NCBI GenBank assembly: GCA_018646675.1
Contig: JABGUH010000019.1
Location: 1 to 32,476, forward strand
Direction: 5' to 3'
Length of the DNA stretch: 32,476 bases
DNA from: Bdellovibrionales bacterium
GTDB lineage: Bacteria > Bdellovibrionota > Bacteriovoracia > Bacteriovoracales > Bacteriovoracaceae
Shown: positions 23,937-31,738 of the stretch, piece by piece
Layout of the letters: each line of letters opens with the position of its first letter
How positions within the stretch are numbered: the first letter of the stretch is position 1
The notes under the pieces: generated by a model
Told to the model about the DNA's origin: nothing
The model's input: only the letters and a program-made list of their open reading frames with translations
Database searches by the model: none
Program-made: the position numbers and the translations under genes

Positions 23937-24806
23937 TTAATTTTCCGTTGGCAGTAGAGTAGTAAGGAAGTGAGTTAGTAGGTTGGAAGCCACTTGGTGA
24001 CGGTAGTTGGCGCTACTGCGTAGATCGTCAATCGGAGAGATCTCGCCCAGCATTAGCTCGACCGCTAGTTGGATCTGGGCCGGGGTAATCGCCTTTCCCG
24101 TAAGTGCTTGTTCACACTGCTTGGCCCGCATAGGGATTGGTGCGACGGCCCCTAACGCAATCTTGGCACTGGAGACAACTTGGTGATCATCCAAAATAAT
24201 CCTTGCTGCTAGGGCCAGTTTACTAATTGCTAATGCTTGGCGACTTGCGACCTTACGGTAATAGTGATGTTGGTTTTTTTCTGGAGTGCGAGCAAGTCTG
24301 ATCTTACCTAGTAGCTCTCCCGGTTTAAGTGCCACTTGTCGGTAGTCGAGATGAAATTGCTGGTAGGGGATCCAGTGATTTTTCTCTTTGGAGTTAATCT
24401 CAACTTTACAAGGGTAACAGAGTAGTGCCACCGGGGCGTCCGCTGCCGGCGAGGCATTTACCAGGTTCCCGCCAATGGTGGCACAATTTTGAATCCCTTT
24501 GGCCCCGACTCCTTTTGCCGCTTGGTAGAGTAGTGGGAACTCATCTTTAATCAGCGGATGAGCGATAATTTCAGAGAAGGTGGTCAATGCTCCGATTAAG
24601 ATAAATTGTGCGGTAACAGTGATTCCCTTTAGCTCATTCAGTTTTGAGAGGTTAAGATAGTTTTTACCCTGATCGGCTTGGTCAATGGTCACCATGAGGT
24701 CAGTACCCCCGGCCACCAGTTGCCACTTGCTTGGGTCTTGCTGAATAAGCTTTAACGCTTGTTCTAAGGAGTCCGGAGAGGTGACATTTGCTATGACTGA
24801 ATCCAT
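23937..24806 (-). CDS. Xanthine-dehydrogenase-type FAD-binding subunit
   Basis: The product has 289 residues from ATG 24806, overlapping the upstream stop by one base (TGATG), behind GGAGGG. GTG 24809 is the alternative. The CoxM/PucC-type FAD domain shows VAGGTDLMVTIDQ (about 32-44) and VGAKGIQNCATIGGNLVNAS with PAADAP. It passes electrons from the 2Fe-2S subunit to the final acceptor. The family is the medium subunit of three-subunit molybdenum hydroxylases. Confidence 0.9.
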   Translation of the reverse strand: MDSVIANVTSPDSLEQALKLIQQDPSKWQLVAGGTDLMVTIDQADQGKNYLNLSKLNELKGITVTAQFILIGALTTFSEIIAHPLIKDEFPLLYQAAKGVGAKGIQNCATIGGNLVNASPAADAPVALLCYPCKVEINSKEKNHWIPYQQFHLDYRQVALKPGELLGKIRLARTPEKNQHHYYRKVASRQALAISKLALAARIILDDHQVVSSAKIALGAVAPIPMRAKQCEQALTGKAITPAQIQLAVELMLGEISPIDDLRSSANYRHQVASNLLTHFLTTLLPTEN

Positions 24807-25303
24807 CACTGACCCTCCGGGGATTTGGTTAGTTGCTCGATTGCATCGGCGACAGAGTCAATAATTTTTTGATGTCCAGTACAGCGACATAGGTTGCCGG
24901 CCATCGCTTGGCGAATCTCCTCTCGGTTGGGAGAACTTTTATCTTTGATCAACTGGTAGGATGCAATCAACATTCCAGGAGTACAAAAACCACACTGGGT
25001 TCCACCTTTTTTATGAAAGGAGTGCTCGAGGCAGTTAAACTCTTCTTTCTGGGCCAGACCCTCAATCGTATAGACAGATGATCCGTTCGCCTGAATTGCG
25101 GGAATGAGACAGGAGTTAACCATCTTTCCATCCAGCAAAACGGCACAAGCTCCACACTCTCCGGCCCCGCACCCCTCTTTGGTTCCAGTTAGCTCTAACT
25201 TATTACGAATAATATCGAGTAGTCGGGCCATGGGAGGAACACTTACTTGTTGTTGTTCGCCATTGATGGTTAGAGTGATGGTAATATGATTGTTAAACTC
25301 CAT
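24806..25303 (-). CDS. Xanthine-dehydrogenase-type [2Fe-2S] subunit
   Basis: The 165-aa protein has the plant-type ferredoxin motif GCGAGECGACAVLLDG plus a further Cys (NSCLIPA) for the first cluster. GGTQCGFCTPGML and NLCRCTGHQKI supply the second [2Fe-2S] cluster. It is the small subunit (CoxS/PucE type) relaying electrons from the Mo site to FAD. All eight cluster cysteines are visible. Confidence 0.93.
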   Translation of the reverse strand: MEFNNHITITLTINGEQQQVSVPPMARLLDIIRNKLELTGTKEGCGAGECGACAVLLDGKMVNSCLIPAIQANGSSVYTIEGLAQKEEFNCLEHSFHKKGGTQCGFCTPGMLIASYQLIKDKSSPNREEIRQAMAGNLCRCTGHQKIIDSVADAIEQLTKSPEGQ

Positions 25304-25324
25304 AATGGTTAAAATCCCTATGTA

Positions 25325-27538
25325 CTAGGACTGCATTGCCTCCATTAAATTTTCAGGTAGCATCGGGATAGCATAAACTTGGCTTCCCACTGCATTTACT
25401 ACTGCATTGATCACTGCTGGGGCCGGCCCATCCATTGGTAGCTCCCCAATCCCCTTGGCCCCATCAGGGCCATATTGGCGGTTCCACTCCTCAAAGATAA
25501 CTTTGATCGGAGGGGTGTCAATCGAGGTTGGGATAATATAGTCAGTCAGATGGTTATTTATCATCCGTCCATCTTGATGAAGTACATGCTCATAAAGTGC
25601 ATGGCCAATCCCTTGAACCACTCCACCTTCAATCTGGCCTTGGGCCAAAATCTGGTTTACCACTTTGCCCACCTCTTGCAAGGCATAGAAATTGGTAACA
25701 CGAGTTTGATAGGTGAGTGTATCTACCTCCACTTCGGCCAGATAGACCGCCCAAGCGTAGGTAGCGTAAGCATCTCCGGAGTAACTCTGATCATCCCAAG
25801 CAACACCCTCAGGTCTTTGATATTGAGTATTGATCGTTAGTGTGTCGTGTTGGGCCAGATAGTTTTTAATCGCTCCTGCCACTTGGGTCGGTTGATAGTT
25901 GGAGGCCAGGAATTTAGTCTCAATTAGCTGATCACGTAGTTTGGCGGCCGCTTGTTTGACGAGGTTGCCGACGATCATCGTAGTACGGGACGCAACCGTG
26001 GGGCCAGAGTCTGGGACAATCGAAGTGTCCACCGGAGCAATTACTACCTGATGGTGAGGTAGCTTAAGCTCTTGGGCGACAATCTGAGTAAAAATTGTAT
26101 CTTTGCCTTGGCCAATCTCGGTGGAGGATGCCAGCACCTCGACCTTACCATCTTGACGGGCGGTAATGGTACAGCGGGAAGCCAGATAGTCTTCACCCGA
26201 ACCGGTGAAACCGCTGCCATGAAGAAAGGTGGCAAAGCCGATCCCCTTTTTAACAGGATTGGACGGATCAGCATTGTACTTTTGAAACGCCTGCTGCTTA
26301 TTATGAAAATCGCTCTGCTCAAATACAATATCCATTAGAGCGTGATAGTCCACTCGCTCCCTAAAGGTCTGACCAAAGCAGCTACTTTGACCTTTGGTGA
26401 TAAAGTTCACCCTTCTGACCTCTTCTGGGGTTAGCTTAAGCTTTGCTGCCACTAGATCTAGGTGGCGTTCCATGGCAAAAATTGATTGAGGGGCACCAAA
26501 ACCGCGAAAGGCTCCGTTGGGCGGGTGGTTTGTGGCCACCGCCTTAGCATCTATCTGGACATGTTGACAGAAGTAGGGGCCAAAACAGTGGAGTGCTCCT
26601 CGGGACAGCACCACCTCAGAGAGGGTGGCATAAGCTCCACCATCCAAGATAAACTCAATCTGGATGGCAGCAATTTTACCATCTTTATCGTGAGCCGATT
26701 TAATCTTTGTTCGGGAGGGGTGGCGTTTGGTGGTCACTGCCATATCCTCCTTGCGATCATAGATCATTTTAACCGCTTGTTTAGAGTGCAGCGCCAGCAG
26801 GGCCGCATGGCCGGCCAGGATTGATGGGTAGTCCTCTTTGCCGCCAAATCCTCCACCAGTAGGACTTTGGACAATTCGCACTTTATCTTTTTCAAGGTTT
26901 AGTAGCGTGGCCATCGCTCCATCTACATAGTAGGGACACTGTAACGATCCGTAGATGGTCACTCCCAGTTCGGGATCGAAAGTGGCCACCACTCCATTGG
27001 GCTCGAGATAGAGCTGTTCTTGGGCCCCAGTTCGATACTCCTGTTCAAAAATCTGATAGTCTCCACTACTAAAGATCGACTCTGTAGTACCTCGTTTGAT
27101 CTGGTAGGACTTGAAGGTATTACCCTTTTGCCAAATTATCTCTTGCTCACTAAGGGACTCTTCAATCGTAAGCACTGGCGGTAGGGGATCAATTTGCAGG
27201 GTGATGTGGGCGGCCCCACGCTGTAGCTGCTGGCGGTCAGGATGGGCCAGCAGTAGAATCGGTTCGCCGTAGTGATTGATCTGATCTTCGGCCAGATAGG
27301 GCCAATCATCCTCAATCATTTTAATTCTATTTTTACCGGGAATATCTTGAGGGGTAACGATACAAAAATCGCTCCAATCAATCTGTTGATCAAACTCAAT
27401 GGCAGTCAAAGTTCCTCGGGCGACGGGACTTCTAATCGCCATCCCGAAGATTACCTGATGGGGCCAGCTTTGATCATCAATGTATTTGGTCTCACCTCGA
27501 ATTTTGGCGAGGCCCTCCCTTCGCAATTTCTCCTGCAT
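25325..27538 (-). CDS. Xanthine-dehydrogenase-type molybdopterin-binding subunit
   Basis: The 737-aa catalytic subunit has GGFGGKED (about 229-236), AFRGFGAPQ (about 342-350) and the active-site segment KGIGELPMDGPAP. The Glu near residue 698 is the catalytic base of this family. The Arg in AFRGFG and PQ after it follow xanthine dehydrogenases rather than CO dehydrogenases (AYRGAGRPE), so hypoxanthine or xanthine is the likely substrate. It leads the operon Mo-FeS-FAD-XdhC-MocA. No convincing Shine-Dalgarno precedes ATG 27538, but the start matches the family N-terminus. Another purine or aldehyde substrate cannot be excluded. Confidence 0.88.
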   Translation of the reverse strand: MQEKLRREGLAKIRGETKYIDDQSWPHQVIFGMAIRSPVARGTLTAIEFDQQIDWSDFCIVTPQDIPGKNRIKMIEDDWPYLAEDQINHYGEPILLLAHPDRQQLQRGAAHITLQIDPLPPVLTIEESLSEQEIIWQKGNTFKSYQIKRGTTESIFSSGDYQIFEQEYRTGAQEQLYLEPNGVVATFDPELGVTIYGSLQCPYYVDGAMATLLNLEKDKVRIVQSPTGGGFGGKEDYPSILAGHAALLALHSKQAVKMIYDRKEDMAVTTKRHPSRTKIKSAHDKDGKIAAIQIEFILDGGAYATLSEVVLSRGALHCFGPYFCQHVQIDAKAVATNHPPNGAFRGFGAPQSIFAMERHLDLVAAKLKLTPEEVRRVNFITKGQSSCFGQTFRERVDYHALMDIVFEQSDFHNKQQAFQKYNADPSNPVKKGIGFATFLHGSGFTGSGEDYLASRCTITARQDGKVEVLASSTEIGQGKDTIFTQIVAQELKLPHHQVVIAPVDTSIVPDSGPTVASRTTMIVGNLVKQAAAKLRDQLIETKFLASNYQPTQVAGAIKNYLAQHDTLTINTQYQRPEGVAWDDQSYSGDAYATYAWAVYLAEVEVDTLTYQTRVTNFYALQEVGKVVNQILAQGQIEGGVVQGIGHALYEHVLHQDGRMINNHLTDYIIPTSIDTPPIKVIFEEWNRQYGPDGAKGIGELPMDGPAPAVINAVVNAVGSQVYAIPMLPENLMEAMQS

Positions 27539-27599
27539 AGAAGCGAGAGTCTAACTTATTTGCAGGAGCTTGGCATCTTTTTTGAAGTAGATCTATTCG

Positions 27600-28532
27600 A
27601 TGGTTGTCAGCTCACTTCTCTATCTTTTATCCCTGCTCTTAATTGTGCTGGTGGTCAATAATCTTCGCTCTGGGGAGCGACGTCTAAACCTCTATCAACA
27701 GCTGCGAAATGGTGTGGATCGCTTATTGGGGGCGCAACAGGTTACTCAAGGTGAGCAGCTAATTAGGTCGATTAGTGAGTTACTACTGATGCAGCAACAA
27801 CTTCTAACTGGGCCACCAGTGCTACCTCGGTACAAGTTTTATACCGAAGTTCTGGATTCGCTGTTGGATGGGGCGCGCAGATGGGGAGCTCTCTCCCATA
27901 CGACAATTATCTCCCTACGCAAAGGGGTGGGAAGAGATCTACGTTTTGAGCGGCAGGTGGTTCTGCAGGTGCGAGGAGGAGTGGGGCAGTTTCTTCTATT
28001 GGCGGCCGTGACTTGGGGATATATCTACTTTACCTACTCCATCACTGGGATGGCCCCTACACTGACAACTGTTGGGGTGATCATTATATTGCAAGTAAGT
28101 GGGGCGACAATTTTTATCTTGCTCTATCATCAACGACGACGGGCCAATTTCGCCCAATTTACCAGTTATCAGATGGGCCTCTACCGCTTAAAAGTGGCTT
28201 CAATATCGGGGGTTTCGGTGGGGGAGAGTCTTATCTTCTCTAGATTGGGAGAGTTGGTACTATCCCCGAGGAGGCGTCCGGGGCAGGGGCCATTTGCTCA
28301 CCTTAATTTGCAGATTGAGAGCATGATTAATCGTTGGCGTAGCTTTGGCGCTCCAATTGGTGAGCAGCTAGATCTGCTGATTGAGGAGCTATGGTTTTTA
28401 GTCGAGTTACGATCAGAGAGGTTTGTCCAGGAGATGGCGTTAATTAAGTTTTTTATCCTGGTGCTGTTCTATCTCTCTGCCTACCTACTGATTCTGCTGG
28501 TGATGGTGCGTAATATGGGTGGGACGCTTTAA
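27600..28532 (+). CDS. TadB/TadC (GspF-like) membrane protein, putative
   Basis: The 310-aa protein has one N-terminal helix (about 4-21), a cytoplasmic stretch, two central helices (about 127-175), a helical domain (SYQMGLYRLKVASISGVSVGE, GAPIGEQLDLLIEELW) and a C-terminal helix (about 280-303). This helix order and the Gly-Val-Ser..Glu / Gly-x-Pro-x-x-Glu-x-Leu pattern resemble the type II secretion F domain of Tad pilus platform proteins. It stands alone, without other tad or pil genes, which lowers certainty. It is divergent from the molybdenum-enzyme operon (61 bp between starts), and no clear ribosome site is seen. Confidence 0.5.
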   Translation: MVVSSLLYLLSLLLIVLVVNNLRSGERRLNLYQQLRNGVDRLLGAQQVTQGEQLIRSISELLLMQQQLLTGPPVLPRYKFYTEVLDSLLDGARRWGALSHTTIISLRKGVGRDLRFERQVVLQVRGGVGQFLLLAAVTWGYIYFTYSITGMAPTLTTVGVIIILQVSGATIFILLYHQRRRANFAQFTSYQMGLYRLKVASISGVSVGESLIFSRLGELVLSPRRRPGQGPFAHLNLQIESMINRWRSFGAPIGEQLDLLIEELWFLVELRSERFVQEMALIKFFILVLFYLSAYLLILLVMVRNMGGTL

Positions 28533-28648
28533 ATGTGCTACTAGTAGACTTTTGGTGCTAATCGTTGCTAAAAGGTGCCAGTACTTTTTAACCATTTTTT
28601 ATCGTCACGGATGGTTCGCAGATTCCCAATGACGGTTGGAGCAGATTG

Positions 28649-30331
28649 ATGCAAAATGAAAAACAGATAATATACTCCATGAATCGAGTGGGGAAACTCT
28701 ACCGACAAAAGCATGTGCTAAAGGATATCTCTTTGTCCTACTTCTATGGGGCCAAAATTGGCGTCTTGGGACTTAATGGATCGGGTAAAAGTACTCTACT
28801 GAAAATTATGGCCGGTCTGATTGATGACCACATCGGAGAGGTGACCATCTCTAAAGGTTACTCAGTTGGTTACTTGGAGCAGGAGCCACAACTTGATCCT
28901 GAAAAAACAGTTCGTCAGATTGTTGAGGAGGGAGCTCAGGAGATCGTAGATGATCTCAAGGAGTTTGAGCGGATTAGTGAGCAATTTTGCGAGCCGATGA
29001 GTGATGAAGAGATGCAAAAGCTGTTAGATAAACAAGCCAAGCTGCAGGATCGTCTGGATGCTAACGAAGCTTGGGAGCTAGATAGTAAATTAGAGTTGGC
29101 AATGGACTCGCTTCGCTGCCCCCCTCCAGAGCAAAAGGTGGGAGTGCTCTCTGGTGGAGAGCTACGTCGGGTGGCCCTCTGCCGCTTACTACTAAAAGAG
29201 CCTGAGATTTTACTACTGGATGAGCCTACCAACCACCTAGATGCTGAAACCGTCTGGTGGCTGGAGCGCCATCTACAACAGTATAAGGGAACAGTTATCG
29301 CCGTAACCCACGATCGTTACTTTTTGGATAATGTGGCCGGTTGGATCTTGGAGCTGGATCGTGGCATGGGAATCCCTTTCGAGGGGAACTACACAAACTG
29401 GTTGGAGCAGAAGACGAAACGTCTGGCAGTAGAGGAGAAGCAGCGAAGTAAGCAGCAAAAAGCACTACAAAAAGAGCTGGAGTGGATCAACTCCTCTCAG
29501 AAGGCCCGTCACGCCAAAGGGAAGGCGCGGGTAACTAACTACCAACAGAAATTTGAGCAAGAGAAGGAGCGAGAGCAGCGGAATGAGACTCATGAGTTAT
29601 TTATCCCCTCTGGGCGTCGCTTGGGTGATCGGGTAATCAGCTTTAAGGGGGTCTCCAAAGGGTTTGATGATAAGCTGCTCTATGAGGATTTGACCTTTGA
29701 GCTTCCCCCCGGAGGAATTGTTGGTGTGATTGGTGCTAACGGTGCCGGTAAGACCACTCTATTTCGGATGATTACTGGAGAGGAGGAGCCCAATAGTGGG
29801 ACGATCGAGATGGGGGAGACGGTTGATCTCTCCTATGTGGATCAGGGGCGGATGCTCGATGCCAGTAAGACAATTTTTGAAGTTGTTGGTGGTGGTCTGG
29901 ATACGATCTCTTTAGGTGGGCGTGAAGTTAATACTCGCGCTTACATCTCAAAATTCAACTTTACTGGCGATGACCACCATAAGAAGGTGGGGGAGCTCTC
30001 CGGTGGAGAGCGCAATCGAATTCATCTGGCGACCATGCTTAAAGATGAGGGTAATGTCTTGTTGTTGGATGAGCCTACTAACGATCTAGATGTTAACACT
30101 TTGCGGGCGCTTGAAGAGGCGTTAATGGACTATGCCGGTTGTGCGGTGGTTATCTCTCACGATCGCTACTTCCTTGATAGAGTTGCAACTCATATGCTGG
30201 CCTTTGAGGGAGATTCCCAGGTGGTCTACTTTGATGGAAACTTCTCCGAGTATGAGGAGGATAAGCGTAAGCGCTTAGGTGATGAGGCCAGTCGTCCCCA
30301 TCGCTGTACTTACAAAAAATTGACACGATAG
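28649..30331 (+). CDS. ettA: Energy-dependent translational throttle protein EttA (ABC-F)
   Basis: The 560-aa cytosolic protein has two ABC ATPase domains and no membrane part. Domain 1 has GLNGSGKST (41-49), LSGGE and LLLDEPTNHLD. Domain 2 has GANGAGKTT (near 362), LSGGERNRIHLA and LLLDEPTNDLD. An arm insert (about 75-150) and the inter-domain linker (about 240-320, rich in Lys/Arg/Gln) are as in EttA. The C-terminal YEEDKRKRLGDEA..P..CTYKKLTR ending is also EttA-like. It binds the ribosomal E-site and gates the first peptide bond according to ATP/ADP. I chose ATG 28649 (GGAG 8 nt upstream) over the adjoining TTG. Confidence 0.93.
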   Translation: MQNEKQIIYSMNRVGKLYRQKHVLKDISLSYFYGAKIGVLGLNGSGKSTLLKIMAGLIDDHIGEVTISKGYSVGYLEQEPQLDPEKTVRQIVEEGAQEIVDDLKEFERISEQFCEPMSDEEMQKLLDKQAKLQDRLDANEAWELDSKLELAMDSLRCPPPEQKVGVLSGGELRRVALCRLLLKEPEILLLDEPTNHLDAETVWWLERHLQQYKGTVIAVTHDRYFLDNVAGWILELDRGMGIPFEGNYTNWLEQKTKRLAVEEKQRSKQQKALQKELEWINSSQKARHAKGKARVTNYQQKFEQEKEREQRNETHELFIPSGRRLGDRVISFKGVSKGFDDKLLYEDLTFELPPGGIVGVIGANGAGKTTLFRMITGEEEPNSGTIEMGETVDLSYVDQGRMLDASKTIFEVVGGGLDTISLGGREVNTRAYISKFNFTGDDHHKKVGELSGGERNRIHLATMLKDEGNVLLLDEPTNDLDVNTLRALEEALMDYAGCAVVISHDRYFLDRVATHMLAFEGDSQVVYFDGNFSEYEEDKRKRLGDEASRPHRCTYKKLTR

Positions 30332-30402
30332 AGCGAACGTCACCACAATTTCCAATGTTTAATGTGGACGTCAGAGTGAATCAAACAAAAAAAATATATA
30401 TT

Positions 30403-30651
30403 CTAGTCTCTGATTAGTAGTTTGCTAATCATTTTGATGGGACAGTTTAATAGTTTGCTGGTTTCACTATGACAGCTGGCCTGAATCCCATATTCACCAT
30501 TATCTAGTTGGTTGATTAGCTCAGCACTTTGTTGACATTGCTCTATTGTTTCAAAACATAGTGTCGGCAGAGGAGAGTAGTGGTCTTCACCAGCAAAGGT
30601 CACACTTATGGTCAGCGCAAGTATCGCAATTGATAGTAGGTAGATTTTCAT
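30403..30651 (-). CDS. Small exported protein with four cysteines
   Basis: The 82-aa product has a signal peptide (MKIYLLSIAILALTISVTFA) and a mature part of about 62 residues with four Cys (TLCFETIEQCQQS, ASCHSE, LNCPIK) likely forming two disulfides. AAGGAT lies before the ATG at suitable distance. No family is recognised. The CFETxxQCQ motif is common in short periplasmic proteins of unknown role. A 22-bp palindrome sits about 90 bp upstream of its start. Confidence 0.65.
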   Translation of the reverse strand: MKIYLLSIAILALTISVTFAGEDHYSPLPTLCFETIEQCQQSAELINQLDNGEYGIQASCHSETSKLLNCPIKMISKLLIRD

Positions 30652-30739
30652 CTTTTAGATCCTTATTAATCACATTATGAAAGTTGAATTACATTCTCAT
30701 ACCCAATTATTCCCATCCATTCCAGACCCCTCTATCATT

Positions 30740-30761
30740 TTTACTGTGACGTCACAGTAAA
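30740..30761. promoter_or_regulatory. Perfect 22-bp palindrome (candidate operator)
   Basis: The half-site TTTACTGTGAC (30740-30750) is followed directly by its exact reverse complement GTCACAGTAAA (30751-30761), with no spacer and centred on TGACGTCA. It lies between the divergent small exported protein (30651) and the exported protein starting near 30963. It has no T-run, so it is a dimer-binding site candidate rather than a terminator. Confidence 0.6.
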
Positions 30762-30873
30762 TTGGAAATTTGTAAGTATGGATCTACCTATTTATCAGTA
30801 GTGCTAACGCTATGTACCACAAAAAAGTACCTTTAGAATATACTAATGACGCAGAGTTTCGCAGAAAAGTACC

Positions 30874-30911
30874 GGTTACCTTTTGGGAGGGAGGTTACCT
30901 TTTGGGAGGGG
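30874..30911 (+). repeat. Two tandem 19-bp repeats upstream of an exported-protein gene
   Basis: GGTTACCTTTTGGGAGGG plus A (30874-30892) is followed directly by the same sequence ending in G (30893-30911). Each unit contains the palindrome GGTTACC and the heptamer GTTACCT, plus a GGGAGGG run resembling a strong ribosome site. It lies 52 bp before ATG 30963. Confidence 0.85.
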
Positions 30912-30962
30912 AATTTTTTCAAATAGATTGTGAAAGTGTGGTTTATTGCTTACCACCAAATC

Positions 30963-31520
30963 ATGTTTCGTCAGATATTTGTTGTTCTCACTCTTTTTTT
31001 CACACTTTCGCTCTATGCGTCTGTAACCTCAGATATTATTGAGCGTGAATTTCCACCCTATTATAATTTGGGGGCCGAGAGATATGAGCTCTATTACTGT
31101 CACAAAAACGTTGCTGCACTACTAAATCATCTTCATCTGGCCGGGGCAACATTGGATGAGATTAGAGTGGTACTAATGTTAGATATTGAGGGGCAGGATG
31201 GTGTCAATCCCAGTTATACCCGATTTGATAGTGAATTTCAGTGGCATGTCTTTTTTATTCACGCGGGTGTGATCTATGATCAAAACATTATGTTTGGTGA
31301 GTACGGCCTACCGGTTGCTGATTACTTTCAACTAATGTTGGGTAGTAAAATCAATTTAAACCGTGTGGTGATTAGAACGGTCAGTGGAGATATTTTTCAC
31401 CAATTTTTCTATAATATTGAGGGTGAATATATGGGGTATCTTCCTCATATATTCTTAGAGCGTTTTATCCGTGGCGATGAGTTTCCCCTAGAGAGTGCGC
31501 AATTTCTAAAATGGTACTAG
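30963..31520 (+). CDS. Exported protein with possible Cys-His-Asp triad
   Basis: ATG 30963 gives 185 residues with a clean signal peptide (MFRQIFVVLTLFFTLSLYAS). GTG 30930 would add 11 residues (MKVWFIAYHQI), and neither start has a good ribosome site at normal spacing. The mature part has YYCHKNVAALLNHLHLAG, then FQWHVFFIHAGVIYDQN and GLPVADYFQLML. The order Cys, (Trp-)His, (Tyr-)Asp in this spacing recalls papain/transglutaminase-fold amidases such as protein glutaminase and N-terminal glutamine amidohydrolase. This is pattern resemblance only. The function is otherwise unknown. Confidence 0.65.
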   Translation: MFRQIFVVLTLFFTLSLYASVTSDIIEREFPPYYNLGAERYELYYCHKNVAALLNHLHLAGATLDEIRVVLMLDIEGQDGVNPSYTRFDSEFQWHVFFIHAGVIYDQNIMFGEYGLPVADYFQLMLGSKINLNRVVIRTVSGDIFHQFFYNIEGEYMGYLPHIFLERFIRGDEFPLESAQFLKWY

Positions 31521-31574
31521 GTTTGAACTAGTAGAGTATCTCTATCAATTAAAAGTGTGGCCCAATATTTCCAG

Positions 31575-31661
31575 TATAATCTGTTACCTATGCACTAAGA
31601 ATGGACCCAGGTATATTCTCGGTATTTAGGTAACAGAATATACCGAGTAATTAGGTAACAC
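31575..31661 (+). promoter_or_regulatory. Nested inverted and direct repeats, candidate regulatory element
   Basis: TATAATCTGTTACCTA (31575-31590) pairs imperfectly with TAGGTAACAGAATATA (31627-31642). GGTATATTC (31610-31618) pairs perfectly with GAATATACC (31636-31644). CTCGGTAT (31618-31625) pairs perfectly with ATACCGAG (31640-31647). TTAGGTAACA is present twice (31626-31635 and 31651-31660). Several pairings are mutually exclusive. The block lies 78 bp upstream of the start of the last gene. Confidence 0.55.
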
Positions 31662-31687
31662 TTCAAAGCAAAATGGTCCGATATAAT
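31662..31687 (+). promoter_or_regulatory. Possible promoter of the terminal exported-protein gene
   Basis: A perfect TATAAT stands at 31682-31687. The best upstream match, TTCAAA at 31662-31667, has a short 14-bp spacing, so a regulator bound at the adjoining repeat block may be needed. Another TATAAT at 31575-31580 lies inside that block. Confidence 0.4.
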
Positions 31688-31738
31688 CTTTTGATAACAG
31701 GAGATTAGTTTTGCCCGTCATGGTGGTATAGTAAATAT

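Noticed and set aside
26486..26824. 112-aa plus-strand frame in the Mo subunit
   Set aside because: It is antisense to the AFRGFG and neighbouring conserved motifs.
27272..27661. 129-aa plus-strand frame spanning the start of the molybdopterin subunit and the TadC-like gene
   Set aside because: It is mostly antisense to the conserved N-terminus of the Mo subunit, with no initiation signal.
28538..28547. CTACTAGTAG palindrome between the TadC-like gene and ettA
   Set aside because: It is a perfect palindrome of only 10 bp, without further context. It is too short to call a site.
30336..30375. Possible terminator after ettA (ACGTCACCACA / TGTGGACGTC)
   Set aside because: The stem is interrupted and is followed by an A-rich rather than T-rich stretch, so I do not call it a terminator.
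30812..31042. 76-aa frame overlapping the 30963 gene in another frame
   Set aside because: It runs through the 19-bp tandem repeat and then out of frame through the signal peptide of the 30963 protein. It has no convincing ribosome site or motif.
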